Source: JACDAN01 sp035711385 | GTDB taxonomy: Bacteria; Actinomycetota; Thermoleophilia; Gaiellales; Gaiellaceae | Direction: 5' to 3' | DNA: 64,000 nt | NCBI GenBank assembly: GCA_035711385.1 | Contig: DASTCG010000026.1 | Coordinates: forward strand, 1 to 64,000 | Shown here: piece by piece, positions 40,566 to 49,380 of the stretch | Position numbering within the stretch: position 1 is the first letter of the stretch | How the letters are laid out: every line of letters starts with the position of its first letter | The notes under the pieces: generated by a model | The model's database searches: none | The model's input: only the letters and a program-made list of their open reading frames with translations | What the model was told of the DNA's origin: nothing | Translations under genes and position numbers: made by a program

Positions 40566-41141
40566 ATGGAGGTCACTCGCGACCGGGCCTGGGACACGCT
40601 TACCCGTTACACGCAGAGCGAAGCGCTCCTGCGCCATGCCCTGGCCGTCGAGGCGGCGGTGCGGGCTTACGCGCGGAAGCTCGGCGGCGACGAGGAGTTC
40701 TGGGGCTGCGCGGCGCTCCTCCACGACTTCGACTACGAGATCCACCCGACGCTCGACAAGCATCCACAGGACGGCGCCGCGATCCTGCGGGAGGAGGGCT
40801 ATCCCGAGGAGCTGATCGAGACCGTGCTGTCGCACGCCGAGCACCTCGCGATGCCGCGCGACACGGAGCTCAAGAAGGCGCTCTTCGCGTGCGACGAGCT
40901 CGCCGGATTCGTCCACGCGTGCGGCCTCGTGCGCCCGGACGGGATCGAGACGCTCACGACGAGGTCGGTGAAGAAGAAGCTCAAGCAGCCGTCCTTTGCG
41001 GCCGGAGTCCACCGGGACGAGGTGTACGCCGGCGCCGAGCTCCTCGGCGTCGACTTCGACGAGCACGTCCAAACAGTGATCGATGCGATGAAGCCGATCT
41101 CGCAGGAGCTCGGGCTGCGGACGGCGGCTGACGCGGCATGA
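40566..41141 (+). CDS. HD-domain hydrolase
   Basis: A 191-aa HD-superfamily protein: metal ligands H25 in LLRHALAVEAAVRAYA, then HDFDYE and HAEH. It resembles small HD proteins often called metal-dependent phosphohydrolases. Substrate unknown. Divergent from murA with only about 54 bp between starts. Its stop overlaps the next gene (ATGA). Confidence 0.85.
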   Translation: MEVTRDRAWDTLTRYTQSEALLRHALAVEAAVRAYARKLGGDEEFWGCAALLHDFDYEIHPTLDKHPQDGAAILREEGYPEELIETVLSHAEHLAMPRDTELKKALFACDELAGFVHACGLVRPDGIETLTTRSVKKKLKQPSFAAGVHRDEVYAGAELLGVDFDEHVQTVIDAMKPISQELGLRTAADAA

Positions 41142-41524
41142 CGCCGCGCTTCGAGGCCGTCGGCACCATCGTCTCGGACATGGCGCGGGCGCTCGCGTTC
41201 TACCGGCAGCTCGGCCTCGAGTTCCCCGAGGGCGCGGACGCCGAGGGTCATGCCGAGGCTTCGGTGGCGGGCGTCCGGTTGATGTTCGACACGGAGGCGG
41301 TGATCCGCTCGTTCGATCCGGACTGGGAGCCGCCGTCGGGCGGTCACCGCTCGTCGCTTGCCTTCCGCTGTGACTCGGCCGGCGAGGTGGACGCCGCGTA
41401 CGCGGCGCTCCTCGAGCACGGCGGGACGAGCCACAAGGAGCCGTGGGATGCGTTCTGGGGCATGCGCTACGCGCAGGTTCGCGATCCCGACGGCAACCTC
41501 GTCGACCTCTTCGCCGACCTGTAG
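41138..41524 (+). CDS. VOC-family (glyoxalase-like) protein
   Basis: A 128-aa single-subunit vicinal-oxygen-chelate protein: VGTIVSDMARALAFYRQLGL, AEASVAGVRLMFD, RSSLAFRCDSAGEVDAAY and RDPDGNLVDLFADL. Such proteins bind metal and act in bleomycin-type resistance, dioxygenation or isomerisation. Substrate unknown. Coupled to the HD gene. Confidence 0.85.
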   Translation: MTPRFEAVGTIVSDMARALAFYRQLGLEFPEGADAEGHAEASVAGVRLMFDTEAVIRSFDPDWEPPSGGHRSSLAFRCDSAGEVDAAYAALLEHGGTSHKEPWDAFWGMRYAQVRDPDGNLVDLFADL

Positions 41525-41540
41525 CCGGACCAGGGGCGCT

Positions 41541-41700
41541 CGACCCGGTGGGTCGTCTGTCCCGGACAGCCTCCGCAGGCTCGCCGCTGCACGAGCATGC
41601 CCCCGCCCAGCATCTCTCGGCGCCTTGTGGGGCATTCGTCACGCTTCCGGCACTAAGGCCCTGGCCCTGCGGGCCACGGCCGAGGGACAGTCCCTCGCGC
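41541..41700. repeat. Dispersed imperfect repeat, copy A
   Basis: About 160 bp that align with 58815-58975: shared blocks include GGACAGC-TCCGC-GGCTCGCCGC, GCCCAGCA, TTCGTCAC and, near the end, the perfect palindrome GAGGGACAGTCCCTC (41682-41696). Lies between a plus-strand and a minus-strand gene end. No coding sense. Confidence 0.5.
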
Positions 41701-41704
41701 GCCG

Positions 41705-42796
41705 TCAGCCGGCGAGGCGACCGAGCCCCGCCACCAGCCGCCTCAGGTCGTCCTCGCTCGTCCAGTAGCCGCACGAGGCACGCAGGAGGCCGGTTCCGGG
41801 GAGGTCCCGGATGACGACACCGTCCGCGTACAGCTGCTCGACCGCCGCCGTCGTGTCGGCCTCCCACCGGAACGCCACCAGGGTTCCGTGCCCCGGCTCC
41901 GTGACCACGGCGTGACCGGCGTCGAGCAGAAGCCCCCGGCAGCGCTCGGCCAGCTCGCGCCCGCGCTCGAAGCGCCACTCCGGCGTCGCCGCAAGCGCGG
42001 CCTCGAGCCCCGCGATGGAGGAGCTCGAGATCCAGTTCTGCTCGAATCGGGCGGCGCCGTCTCTCGGTACGAAAGCCCCGTTCGCCTCGTACGACGCCTG
42101 CGAGAAGTAGCTGGGAGAGCCGACACGCAGCCCATCCGGATCCCGCACGTACAGGGCGCCTGTCGAGACCGGGCCGCACAGCCATTTCTGCCCCGAGACG
42201 GTGTAGAAGTCGAACGGCTCGGCGGCGACCGGAATCGCTCCGACCGACTGCGCGCCGTCCACGAGCAACGGGACGGAGACGGCGTCCTTCAGCTCGTCCA
42301 GCGGCACGACATGCCCCGTGATCCAGAGCACGTGGGAGACGGCGATCAGCCTCGTCCGCGGCGTGACCTCCCCCAGGATCGCTTCGAGCGCCTCGGCCGC
42401 CGGGCGGTCGCGGAGCGCTGCGACGCGAACGTTCGCGCCCGATGCGTGCAAGGGGCCGAGCATCCCGAAGTGCTCGGCGTCCGTCGTGACCACCTCGTCG
42501 CCCGGCCCGACTTCGAGCCCGGCGAGGACGATGCGGCAGGCTTCCGACGTCGACGTGGTGAGGGCGATCCGCCCCGCATCGACGCCGATCTCGCCCGCGA
42601 TCAAGGCCCGCAACCGCTCTCGGGAGGCCAGGATCGCCCGGAACGCCTCCAGGCCGCCACGCGGGCCGAGCTCGGCCTTCGCCTCCGCCGCCATCGCGTC
42701 GTACGTGGAGCGTGCCATCGGCCCCATCGAGCCGGCGTTGAGGTACGCCCAGCGCTCGAGGACCGGAAAGGCGGCGCGTGCATCCGCGAAGGTCAT
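41705..42796 (-). CDS. Class V aminotransferase / cysteine-desulfurase-like
   Basis: A 363-aa PLP enzyme. LNAGSMGPM at 19-27, cofactor residues D180 and Q183 (LLVDGAQSVGAIPV) and PLP-lysine K204 (SGQKWLCGP). It belongs to the isopenicillin-N-epimerase/selenocysteine-lyase branch. No cysteine desulfurase active-site Cys loop or Isc/Suf neighbours, so a role in FeS assembly is unlikely. The ATG overlaps the stop of the upstream nuclease-like gene. Confidence 0.85.
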   Translation of the reverse strand: MTFADARAAFPVLERWAYLNAGSMGPMARSTYDAMAAEAKAELGPRGGLEAFRAILASRERLRALIAGEIGVDAGRIALTTSTSEACRIVLAGLEVGPGDEVVTTDAEHFGMLGPLHASGANVRVAALRDRPAAEALEAILGEVTPRTRLIAVSHVLWITGHVVPLDELKDAVSVPLLVDGAQSVGAIPVAAEPFDFYTVSGQKWLCGPVSTGALYVRDPDGLRVGSPSYFSQASYEANGAFVPRDGAARFEQNWISSSSIAGLEAALAATPEWRFERGRELAERCRGLLLDAGHAVVTEPGHGTLVAFRWEADTTAAVEQLYADGVVIRDLPGTGLLRASCGYWTSEDDLRRLVAGLGRLAG

Positions 42797-43575
42797 GCGA
42801 CAGCGACCTCCACCTCGACGGGTGCGTGGTCGGAGAGCGCCAACGGGCCGAGCCTGCGCCGCTCCGGCGTCCAGCGGTCGTACGGACTCGTCGTGGCGCG
42901 GAGGGCGAGCACGTGGTCGACCCCCGGCCCCGGCCTCGTGTAGCCGTCGAGTCGATCGATCACGACCGACCGGGCCGTATCGATGTTGAAGTCGCCGGCG
43001 AGGACGACCGGGCCTCCGCCGAGCCGCGCCGCCCACGCGGCGGCCCGAGCGACCTCGGCGTCCGGCACGCGTGGGTTCCGCGCCTTCGTCGCATGCAGAT
43101 TCGCCACGACCAGCCCCCCGTCGAGCCGCACCGCGATGCACTGGCGCCGCTCCTTCGCCCACGCGAGCTGCGAGACGAGCGAGAGGCGGAGCCGCCGTCC
43201 CTCGCGCAGCCGGAAGCACAGAGGGTTCAAGGTCAGGACGTGGCGCGCGAGGATCGCACGCCGACGTGAGACGAGGATTGCGTTCGCCTGCCCTTCGAAG
43301 CCGGAGCGGAAGAGCCCCGGATGGCGGTCGGTGATCGACCTCCCGAGCGCGACCGTCGACGGCAGCGGCCCGATCGTGGGTCGCGCCGCGACCTCGCCGT
43401 AGACCTGCATCCCACTCCAGTCGGCGATCGGCCCCAGGGCCCAGGGAGGTACCTCCTGGAGGCACACGACGTCCGGACCGTCCCGCGTCAGCAGCCGGAT
43501 CATCTCTTCGACGTACCGGCGCCGACCCGGAGGGACGGTATTTCCGTGGAAGATGTTCCAGGTCCGGACGACCAC
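42793..43575 (-). CDS. Endonuclease/exonuclease/phosphatase-family protein
   Basis: A 260-aa EEP-fold hydrolase: TWNIFHGNTVPPG, DVVCLQEV, LVVANLHATKA, VVLAGDFNID, GVDHVLAL and LSDHAPVEVEV are the successive metal and catalytic motifs of DNase-I-like enzymes. It could be a DNA repair nuclease or a phosphodiesterase. GTG start; 20 bp from the divergent small gene, so both are probably leaderless or nearly so. Confidence 0.85.
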   Translation of the reverse strand: MVVRTWNIFHGNTVPPGRRRYVEEMIRLLTRDGPDVVCLQEVPPWALGPIADWSGMQVYGEVAARPTIGPLPSTVALGRSITDRHPGLFRSGFEGQANAILVSRRRAILARHVLTLNPLCFRLREGRRLRLSLVSQLAWAKERRQCIAVRLDGGLVVANLHATKARNPRVPDAEVARAAAWAARLGGGPVVLAGDFNIDTARSVVIDRLDGYTRPGPGVDHVLALRATTSPYDRWTPERRRLGPLALSDHAPVEVEVAVA

Positions 43576-43595
43576 GGCGGTACTGTAGGGACGCC

Positions 43596-43901
43596 GTGGG
43601 CGGCCGCTTCGCAGAAGTGATCGCGCGTCAGCTCGACCTCTTCGAGGAGCAGGACGCGGCCTTCCTGCGACGGGTCGACGAGGCCGAGCGCGCCTACGAC
43701 GAGGCCGACCGCGAGGACGCCGAGGAGGTCTACGGCCGCTACCAGGAGCTCGTCGAGCACGGAACGGAGGCGCTCGCGGAGATGCGGGACGCCTACGGGG
43801 GCACGCTCGACCCGGGCGACGCCGAGGAGTACGCCGGGGAATTCAACGAGGCCGTGATCGAGCGGCTTCCACGTTTCGGGCTCGAGATCGAGGAGCTCTA
43901 G
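43596..43901 (+). CDS. Small acidic helical protein
   Basis: A 101-aa protein with strong negative charge and continuous helical pattern (VIARQLDLFEEQDAAFLRRV, then EEVYGRYQELVEHGTEAL). No known domain. GTG start with AGGG upstream. Probably a real conserved gene in this lineage; function unknown. Confidence 0.65.
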   Translation: MGGRFAEVIARQLDLFEEQDAAFLRRVDEAERAYDEADREDAEEVYGRYQELVEHGTEALAEMRDAYGGTLDPGDAEEYAGEFNEAVIERLPRFGLEIEEL

Positions 43902-43964
43902 TCACTCCGGCTCTCGGCGGTTCACTCGCGGACCGCCCCGACTGTGCTGTCGGAGTCGAGCCGG

Positions 43965-44483
43965 CTATGCCTCGGCCCGCTCCTTCTCGGGATGACCGGG
44001 AGTGACGGCCCGTCCGGTGGGCTCCTCCACGAGGTTCAGCACCCGCATGCCGTGAGTGAAGACGATGGCGCCGCCGAGCCACCCGCCGAGCGTCAGGAAA
44101 CCGAAGCCGATCAGCGTCAGCGCGAGCGCGCCACTGCCGACGGCACGGTCGACGTAGTCGCCGTGCCCCACGATCGCGGCCAGCAGGAAGAACACCGTCG
44201 CGGTCACCATCGAGCTCAGGTGGAGCGTGGCCGTCCGCCACAGCGGCGTCCCTCGGGAGATCCCGAGCCATTCCACGAGCCCGGTGAGGGCCGTCGGGAC
44301 GGTGAAGACCAAGCCGGTGACGAGCAACAGCCACCAGGCCGTCGCCGTGTTCCGCTCGCTCACTCCGAGCGCCGAGAGCACGCCGAGCGCCGTGGCGCCC
44401 GTGTACACCCCCACCGTCACATCGGTCAGCGGCGGGTGGAGAGGATGGCCGGGAAAGCCCTTGACGAGAACGCTCAATCTCAT
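43965..44483 (-). CDS. DUF2231 membrane protein
   Basis: A 172-aa protein with four TM helices and the N-terminal DUF2231 motif GHPLHPPLTDVTVG, plus a His in the last helix region (GGAIVFTHGMRVLN). DUF2231 proteins are thought to be haem- or quinone-linked membrane proteins; role unproven. AAAGGAGG precedes ATG 44483. Confidence 0.88.
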   Translation of the reverse strand: MRLSVLVKGFPGHPLHPPLTDVTVGVYTGATALGVLSALGVSERNTATAWWLLLVTGLVFTVPTALTGLVEWLGISRGTPLWRTATLHLSSMVTATVFFLLAAIVGHGDYVDRAVGSGALALTLIGFGFLTLGGWLGGAIVFTHGMRVLNLVEEPTGRAVTPGHPEKERAEA

Positions 44484-44611
44484 CTCGCCTCCTTTGTGTC
44501 CCCAGGGATGGGAATTCTTACTCGCGCCTTGACCGAGCCCGTGACGTAGACGGCCGCCGGATCGCCTGGCATATTCCGTTGAGAGGTTTCAACTTTCGAC
44601 AAGGGGGTCTC

Positions 44612-45343
44612 ATGCTCAGACGCCGTCTCTGGCCGGTAGCCGTCGCGCTCGCCGCTGTCATCGGCTTCGGTGCCGCGCCGGCCTCGGCCTCGCACTCGTG
44701 GGGCGACTATCACTGGGCCCGCACGGCGAACCCGTTCACCGTGCCGCTCGGCGACAATCTCACGGCGGATTGGAAGCCGCGCCTCGGCGTCGCGTCCGCC
44801 GACTGGTCGGCTTCGTCCGTCCTCGACTCGCCCGTCGTCGCTGGGAGCGGCGGCAAGAACTGCAAGGCGTCAGACGGCAGCATCCAGGTCTGCAACAGGC
44901 GCTACGGCTACAACGGCTGGCTCGGCGTCGCGCAGATCTGGACGTCGGGAAGCCACATCCTCAGGGCGACCGCGAAGATGAACGACTCGTACCTCTCGTC
45001 GGCGACCTACAGCAACACGAACAAGCAGCACGTCCTCTGCCAGGAAGTCGGCCACGGGTATGGCCTTGACCATCAGGACGAGTCGGGCGCCGACCTGAAC
45101 ACGTGCATGGACTACTCGTCCGCGCTCGACAACCCGCACCCGAACCAGCACGACTACGAGCAGCTCGAGACGATCTACAACAGCCACCTCGACTCGACGA
45201 GTACCGTCGGCTCGGCCTCGGCAGCGTCCGGCCGCGTCGTGTTCCGGCGCGACGGGCTCCGGAGCTCGTACGTTGTCGAGGATCTCGGCCGCGGCTTCCG
45301 CCTGCATACGTTCGTCTTCCACGCGGTTCCTGGACTGCCCTAG
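44612..45343 (+). CDS. Secreted metzincin-like protein with Gln for the first zinc His
   Basis: A 243-aa exported protein. Signal peptide about 1-27 (ends APASASHSW). The metzincin-like zinc motif reads Q144-E145-V-G-H148-G-Y-G151-L-D-H154, i.e. HExxHxxGxxH with Gln in place of the first His, and a Met-turn (CMDYS, M166) follows. E145, both later His and the Met-turn are kept. So it is either a metallopeptidase using Gln as a zinc ligand or a binding protein that has lost catalysis. AAGGGGG precedes ATG 44612. Confidence 0.75.
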   Translation: MLRRRLWPVAVALAAVIGFGAAPASASHSWGDYHWARTANPFTVPLGDNLTADWKPRLGVASADWSASSVLDSPVVAGSGGKNCKASDGSIQVCNRRYGYNGWLGVAQIWTSGSHILRATAKMNDSYLSSATYSNTNKQHVLCQEVGHGYGLDHQDESGADLNTCMDYSSALDNPHPNQHDYEQLETIYNSHLDSTSTVGSASAASGRVVFRRDGLRSSYVVEDLGRGFRLHTFVFHAVPGLP

Positions 45344-45396
45344 CGTCCGAGTCGTCACGTGGCGCGGTGAGTGCACGCTCGCCGCGCCACGCGGCG

Positions 45397-48300
45397 CTAG
45401 CGGTGCCCGAAGTGGTGGGCCGGCGGGAGCGAGCCTCCAAGCTGGTCGACGTCGGCGAGCCGCCGCGCGAGCGGCGCGAGGCTCTCGATCTCCCGCACGA
45501 GCACGTTCTGGTTCCGACCCTGGCGCTCGAACCTCCCCCGGGCGAGCACGAGCTTCTCGGCGCGGACGACGGCGCGATGCCGCTCGTACACCGTCGGCGG
45601 GACGATGAGGTTCACCTGGCCCCACTCGTCTTCGAGAAGCATGAACACGACGCCGTTCGCCGTCGACGGGCGCTGGCGCGCCACGACCATTCCGGCCACG
45701 ACCACACGGGTCCGGTCCGCGGTCTCCCGCAGCTCACGGCTCGAGAGGACGCCGCTCGAAAGCTCGGACCGCAGCAGCTCCAGCGGATGGACGCCCACGG
45801 AGACGCTCGTCGTGCGGTAGTCCGAGAGCATCCGCTCCCAGTCCGTCGGCTCCGGCAGCTCCGGTGTCTCCACCGTCGGATCGAGCGGCAACGCCAGCTG
45901 CCGCGCCTCCCCGCCCGACCCCGGCACCGAGGACGAGCGCGGCGCGAGCCCCGCCTCCCAGAGGAGCGGCCGAGCCTCCTCCCCGAAGCACCCACACGCG
46001 CCGGACTCGATCAGCGCCTGCATCCCTTCCTGGCGCAGCGGCACCCGCTGCGCCAGGTCCCGAACCGACAGAAACGCCCCGTTGCGATCCCGCTCCTCCA
46101 CGAGCGCCTTCGCCTCGTCCTCCCCGATCGAGGTCACGTACTCGATCCCCATGCGGACACGGCCGCCTTCGACCACGCACTTCGCGTCGCTGAGGTTGAC
46201 GTGCGGCGGCAGCACCTCCACACCGCGCCGCTGCGCGTCCCGCACGAGCGTCGCCGGCGGGTAGAACCCCATCGGTTGCGCGTTCAGCAGTGCCGCGAGG
46301 AACTCGGCCGGATGGTGGCAGCGCAGCCACTGCGACTGGTAGGCGAGAAGGCCGAACGCCGCCGCGTGCGACTTCGGGAACCCGAACCCCGAGAAGGCCA
46401 CGAGCTTGTCGTAGATTGAGTTGGCGAGCTCCTCCTCCACGCCCCGGCCGATCGCACCCTCGACGAACCGGCGCCGGTACGCCTCCAGCGCCGCCTCGCT
46501 CCGCTTCCGGCTCATCGCCCGCCGGAGCCCCTCGGCCTCACCGACCGTGAACCCGGAGAGCGCCATCGCCACCTCCAGCACCTGGTCCTGGAAGACGACG
46601 ACGCCGAGCGTGTCCCGCAGTGGCTCCTGCAGCAGCGGATGATCGGCCGGCGGCTCGTACGTCGGGTCCTCGCGCAACCGCTGCCGCCGCTCGATGTACG
46701 GATGGACGGCCTTTCCCTGGATCGGCCCCGGCCGGACCAGCGCGACCTGCACCATGATGTCCTCGAGCGTCTCGGGCCGCGTGCGGAGGATCGTCTGCAT
46801 CTGTGCCCGGCTCTCGATCTGGAACGCGCCGACCGTGTCCGCGTCCCGGATCTGCGCAAAGGTCTCCGGGTCGTCGAGCGGGATCCGTGAAAGATCGATC
46901 GGCTCTCCGCGCAGCCTCGCGATCTGATCCACGCACTCCTCGACCGCCGAGAGCATCCCCAGCCCGAGCAGGTCGATCTTCAGGAAGCCGGCGTCGTCGC
47001 AGGAGTCCTTGTCCCACTGGACGAGCTGCCTCCCCGCCATCGCCGCCGGCTGCACGGGGACGAGCTCGACGAGCGGCCGCGTCGAGATCACCATCCCGCC
47101 CGGGTGCTGGGAGATATGGCGCGGCAAACCCGCGATCTCGTGCGTCAGCTGGGCGAAGGCGCGCCAGCGCGGCGAGCCGGCCTTGTCCTCGAAGCCCGGG
47201 ACGAGCTCGAGCTCCTCCGCGACGCGCTTCGCGTTCCAGCCGTCCGAGACCCGCGCGAGCCGCTCGAGCTCGCCGAACGGCAGGCCGAGCGCCTTGCCGA
47301 TGTCGCGGATCGCGCCGCGCGAGCGGTACGTCGAGAAGCTCGCGACGAGCGCGGCGTGCTCCCGGCCGTAGCGCTCGGTGACGGCGACGATCAGCTTCTC
47401 GCGGATATCGCGGGGGAAGTCGAGGTCGATGTCGGGGACGCCGGTCAGCTCGCGGTTGATGAAGCGGCCGAGCGAGAGGCCGGCGGCGACCGGGTCGACG
47501 TGCGAGAGGCCCGTCAGGTAGCAGACGATCGAGCCGACGGACGAGCCCCGCCCGCGGCCCGGCGGAAGCGAGTTGCGCGGTGACTCGCGGCCGCGGACAC
47601 CGGCGGCGACCTCCCGCGCGAGCTCCAGCACCTCGTGGTGGAGCAGGAAGAACCCAGCGAGCCCGATCTCCTCGATCAGCTTCAGCTCCTCGTCGAGCCG
47701 GGCCCGAGCCTGACCAAGTAACACAGTGTTACTTGCGTTCGAATAGCGCTCCGAAAAGGCTTGGTTGCAGACATTCGCGAGCCGCTTGATGGCTGGTTCG
47801 GCCCCCCCGGAAAAGTCCGGGTAGCGGTATCCGAGCTCCTGCGTGAGGTCGAATTCGCAGCGTTCGGCCACGGCCCCGGTCCGCTCGACCGCATCGCGGT
47901 CGAGCGGGAAGCGCTCCAGCAGCTCTTCCGGCGCCCGGAGCACCGCCTCGTGGTTCCCGCGGCGTTCCGGCTCCGAGCCGTCGAGCGAGGTCCGGTGGCG
48001 GATCGCGACGAGCGCGTCCTGCAGCGGCGCCCGCGTCGCCGCATGCGCGTGGACGTCGCCGGTGACGACCGTCTCGACCGCGAGCGCCTGGGCGAGATCC
48101 CGGAGCCGCGCGTTCCGCCGTACGTCCCCCCGTTCGAACGGTCGCTGGAGCTCGACGAAGAAGCGCTCCGGCCCGAACGCACGGGCGAGCCGGGCGGCGG
48201 AGTTCGGGCTCCGGACGGCAAGCCCGAACCGCGAGCAGCCGGACAGGCAGAAGAGCCCCTCGTTCAGCTCCTCGAGCAGCGCCTGGTCGAGCGCAGGATC

Positions 48301-48630
48301 GAGCGCCACGCTACGCGTCTTGGAGTCCGGCCGGGTCTCGGCGTGCGCCGTCGTGAGCAGCCGGCAGAGGTTTGCGTACCCGCGCGGGCTCTCCACCAGC
48401 AGCGTGACGTGCGAGCCGTCGCCGAGCGTGACCTCGGCTCCGGTGATCGGACGCACGCCGAACGCCTTCGCGGCGTGGGCGAACTCCAGCGAGCCGTAGA
48501 CGCCCTCGTGGTCGGTGAGCGCCAGCGCGTCGTAGCCGAGCTCGGCCGCGCGGACCGCCAGCTCCTCGGGCAGCGAGGCACCGTCGAGGAACGAATACGC
48601 TGAATGGGCATGGAGCTCGACGTAGGCCAC
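45397..48630 (-). CDS. dnaE2: Error-prone DNA polymerase III alpha (DnaE2/ImuC)
   Basis: A 1077-aa C-family polymerase for translesion synthesis. N-terminal PHP domain (ELHAHSAYSFLDGASL), catalytic palm Asp in GVPDIDLDFPRDIREK and the DKDSCDDAGFLKIDLLGLGML block, helix-hairpin-helix, and a C-terminal OB domain (VVVAGMVVARQRPSTANGVVFMLLED). The ending GGSLPPAHHFGHR is typical of DnaE2. It works with ImuB, whose gene lies 2.2 kb upstream on the same strand but is separated by a plus-strand bicupin gene. An AT-richer stretch with a palindrome occurs near residue 300. GTG start. Confidence 0.95.
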   Translation of the reverse strand: MAYVELHAHSAYSFLDGASLPEELAVRAAELGYDALALTDHEGVYGSLEFAHAAKAFGVRPITGAEVTLGDGSHVTLLVESPRGYANLCRLLTTAHAETRPDSKTRSVALDPALDQALLEELNEGLFCLSGCSRFGLAVRSPNSAARLARAFGPERFFVELQRPFERGDVRRNARLRDLAQALAVETVVTGDVHAHAATRAPLQDALVAIRHRTSLDGSEPERRGNHEAVLRAPEELLERFPLDRDAVERTGAVAERCEFDLTQELGYRYPDFSGGAEPAIKRLANVCNQAFSERYSNASNTVLLGQARARLDEELKLIEEIGLAGFFLLHHEVLELAREVAAGVRGRESPRNSLPPGRGRGSSVGSIVCYLTGLSHVDPVAAGLSLGRFINRELTGVPDIDLDFPRDIREKLIVAVTERYGREHAALVASFSTYRSRGAIRDIGKALGLPFGELERLARVSDGWNAKRVAEELELVPGFEDKAGSPRWRAFAQLTHEIAGLPRHISQHPGGMVISTRPLVELVPVQPAAMAGRQLVQWDKDSCDDAGFLKIDLLGLGMLSAVEECVDQIARLRGEPIDLSRIPLDDPETFAQIRDADTVGAFQIESRAQMQTILRTRPETLEDIMVQVALVRPGPIQGKAVHPYIERRQRLREDPTYEPPADHPLLQEPLRDTLGVVVFQDQVLEVAMALSGFTVGEAEGLRRAMSRKRSEAALEAYRRRFVEGAIGRGVEEELANSIYDKLVAFSGFGFPKSHAAAFGLLAYQSQWLRCHHPAEFLAALLNAQPMGFYPPATLVRDAQRRGVEVLPPHVNLSDAKCVVEGGRVRMGIEYVTSIGEDEAKALVEERDRNGAFLSVRDLAQRVPLRQEGMQALIESGACGCFGEEARPLLWEAGLAPRSSSVPGSGGEARQLALPLDPTVETPELPEPTDWERMLSDYRTTSVSVGVHPLELLRSELSSGVLSSRELRETADRTRVVVAGMVVARQRPSTANGVVFMLLEDEWGQVNLIVPPTVYERHRAVVRAEKLVLARGRFERQGRNQNVLVREIESLAPLARRLADVDQLGGSLPPAHHFGHR
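47715..47735. repeat. Perfect 21-bp palindrome inside dnaE2
   Basis: Arms CAAGTAACAC and GTGTTACTTG around a single A, in a locally AT-richer stretch (about 47710-47770) that codes for a variable loop. It looks like a TetR/GntR-type operator, or a small inserted palindrome. Confidence 0.6.
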
Positions 48631-49380
48631 GCGGTCGTCCTAGGCCCCGGCGAGGGTGAGCGGCTGAACGACCGGATCGTCGTCAAGCTCGAGACGTCGG
48701 AGATTTCGGTCAACGAGGTGGACGTGGGCCCGGACTTCGAGGGACCGGGCCCGCACTTCCACCGAGACCATGTCGACGCGTTCTACGTCCTCGACGGAAC
48801 ACTCGAGTTCATCGTCGGGGACGAGACGCTTCGTGCGCAGGCGGGAACGACTGTGGCCGTCCCGCCCGGAATCGTCCACGGGTTCACGAACGCCGGACCC
48901 GGCCGTGCCCGCTACCTCAACATCCACGCCCCCGACGGCGGCTTCATCGAATACCTGCGCCATGCGGTCCGCGGCGGGACGTTTCAGTGGGACAGCTACG
49001 ACGTCGACGAGCCCTACGGGCCAGCAACCGCGCAGATCGTGGGGCCGGACGGCGGGGAACGGCTTTCCCGGCGAGAGGGCTTGGCGAACACGATCAGGGG
49101 CGAAACGACCGAGCTGTCTCTGTTCGTGCTCGAGTTCGACGAACGCTGGGAGGGGGTCGACCCGCACAGCCACGACGACCACGTCGACTCGTTCTTCCTG
49201 CTCGACGGCGAGGTCGATTTCCTCGCCGGGGACGAGACGGTGCGCCTCGGCCCGGGCTCGTACTTCGCGGCGCCCCTCGGCGTGACGCACGGGTTCCGCC
49301 CCGTTGGGCCGGCGCGGCTCTTCAACATCCACGCGCCCGACGCAGGGTTCGCAGCGCGGGCCCGCGGACGTCGAAGCTAG
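48604..49380 (+). CDS. Bicupin protein
   Basis: A 258-aa protein with two cupin domains. First: GPHFHRDHVDAFYVLDGTLEF (H-x-H, E) near residues 48-68, with PPGIVHGFTN. Second: VDPHSHDDHVDSFFLLDGEV and PLGVTHGFRP. Each keeps metal-binding His residues, so two metal sites are likely. Possible dioxygenase or isomerase; substrate unknown. Its 5' end overlaps the dnaE2 start region by 27 bp head to head; the next start codon (GTG 48718) would remove part of the first cupin. Its stop shares CTAG with the convergent gene. Confidence 0.8.
   Translation: MGMELDVGHAVVLGPGEGERLNDRIVVKLETSEISVNEVDVGPDFEGPGPHFHRDHVDAFYVLDGTLEFIVGDETLRAQAGTTVAVPPGIVHGFTNAGPGRARYLNIHAPDGGFIEYLRHAVRGGTFQWDSYDVDEPYGPATAQIVGPDGGERLSRREGLANTIRGETTELSLFVLEFDERWEGVDPHSHDDHVDSFFLLDGEVDFLAGDETVRLGPGSYFAAPLGVTHGFRPVGPARLFNIHAPDAGFAARARGRRS

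Noticed and set aside
37485..41141. Plus-strand open frame of 1218 codons
   Set aside because: Only its last 191 codons are a real gene (HD protein). The rest is Arg/Pro/Gly-rich out-of-frame reading of the subtilase and antisense of murA.
41705..42796. IscS/SufS cysteine desulfurase
   Set aside because: PLP fold matches, but no active-site Cys loop and no FeS-cluster genes nearby.
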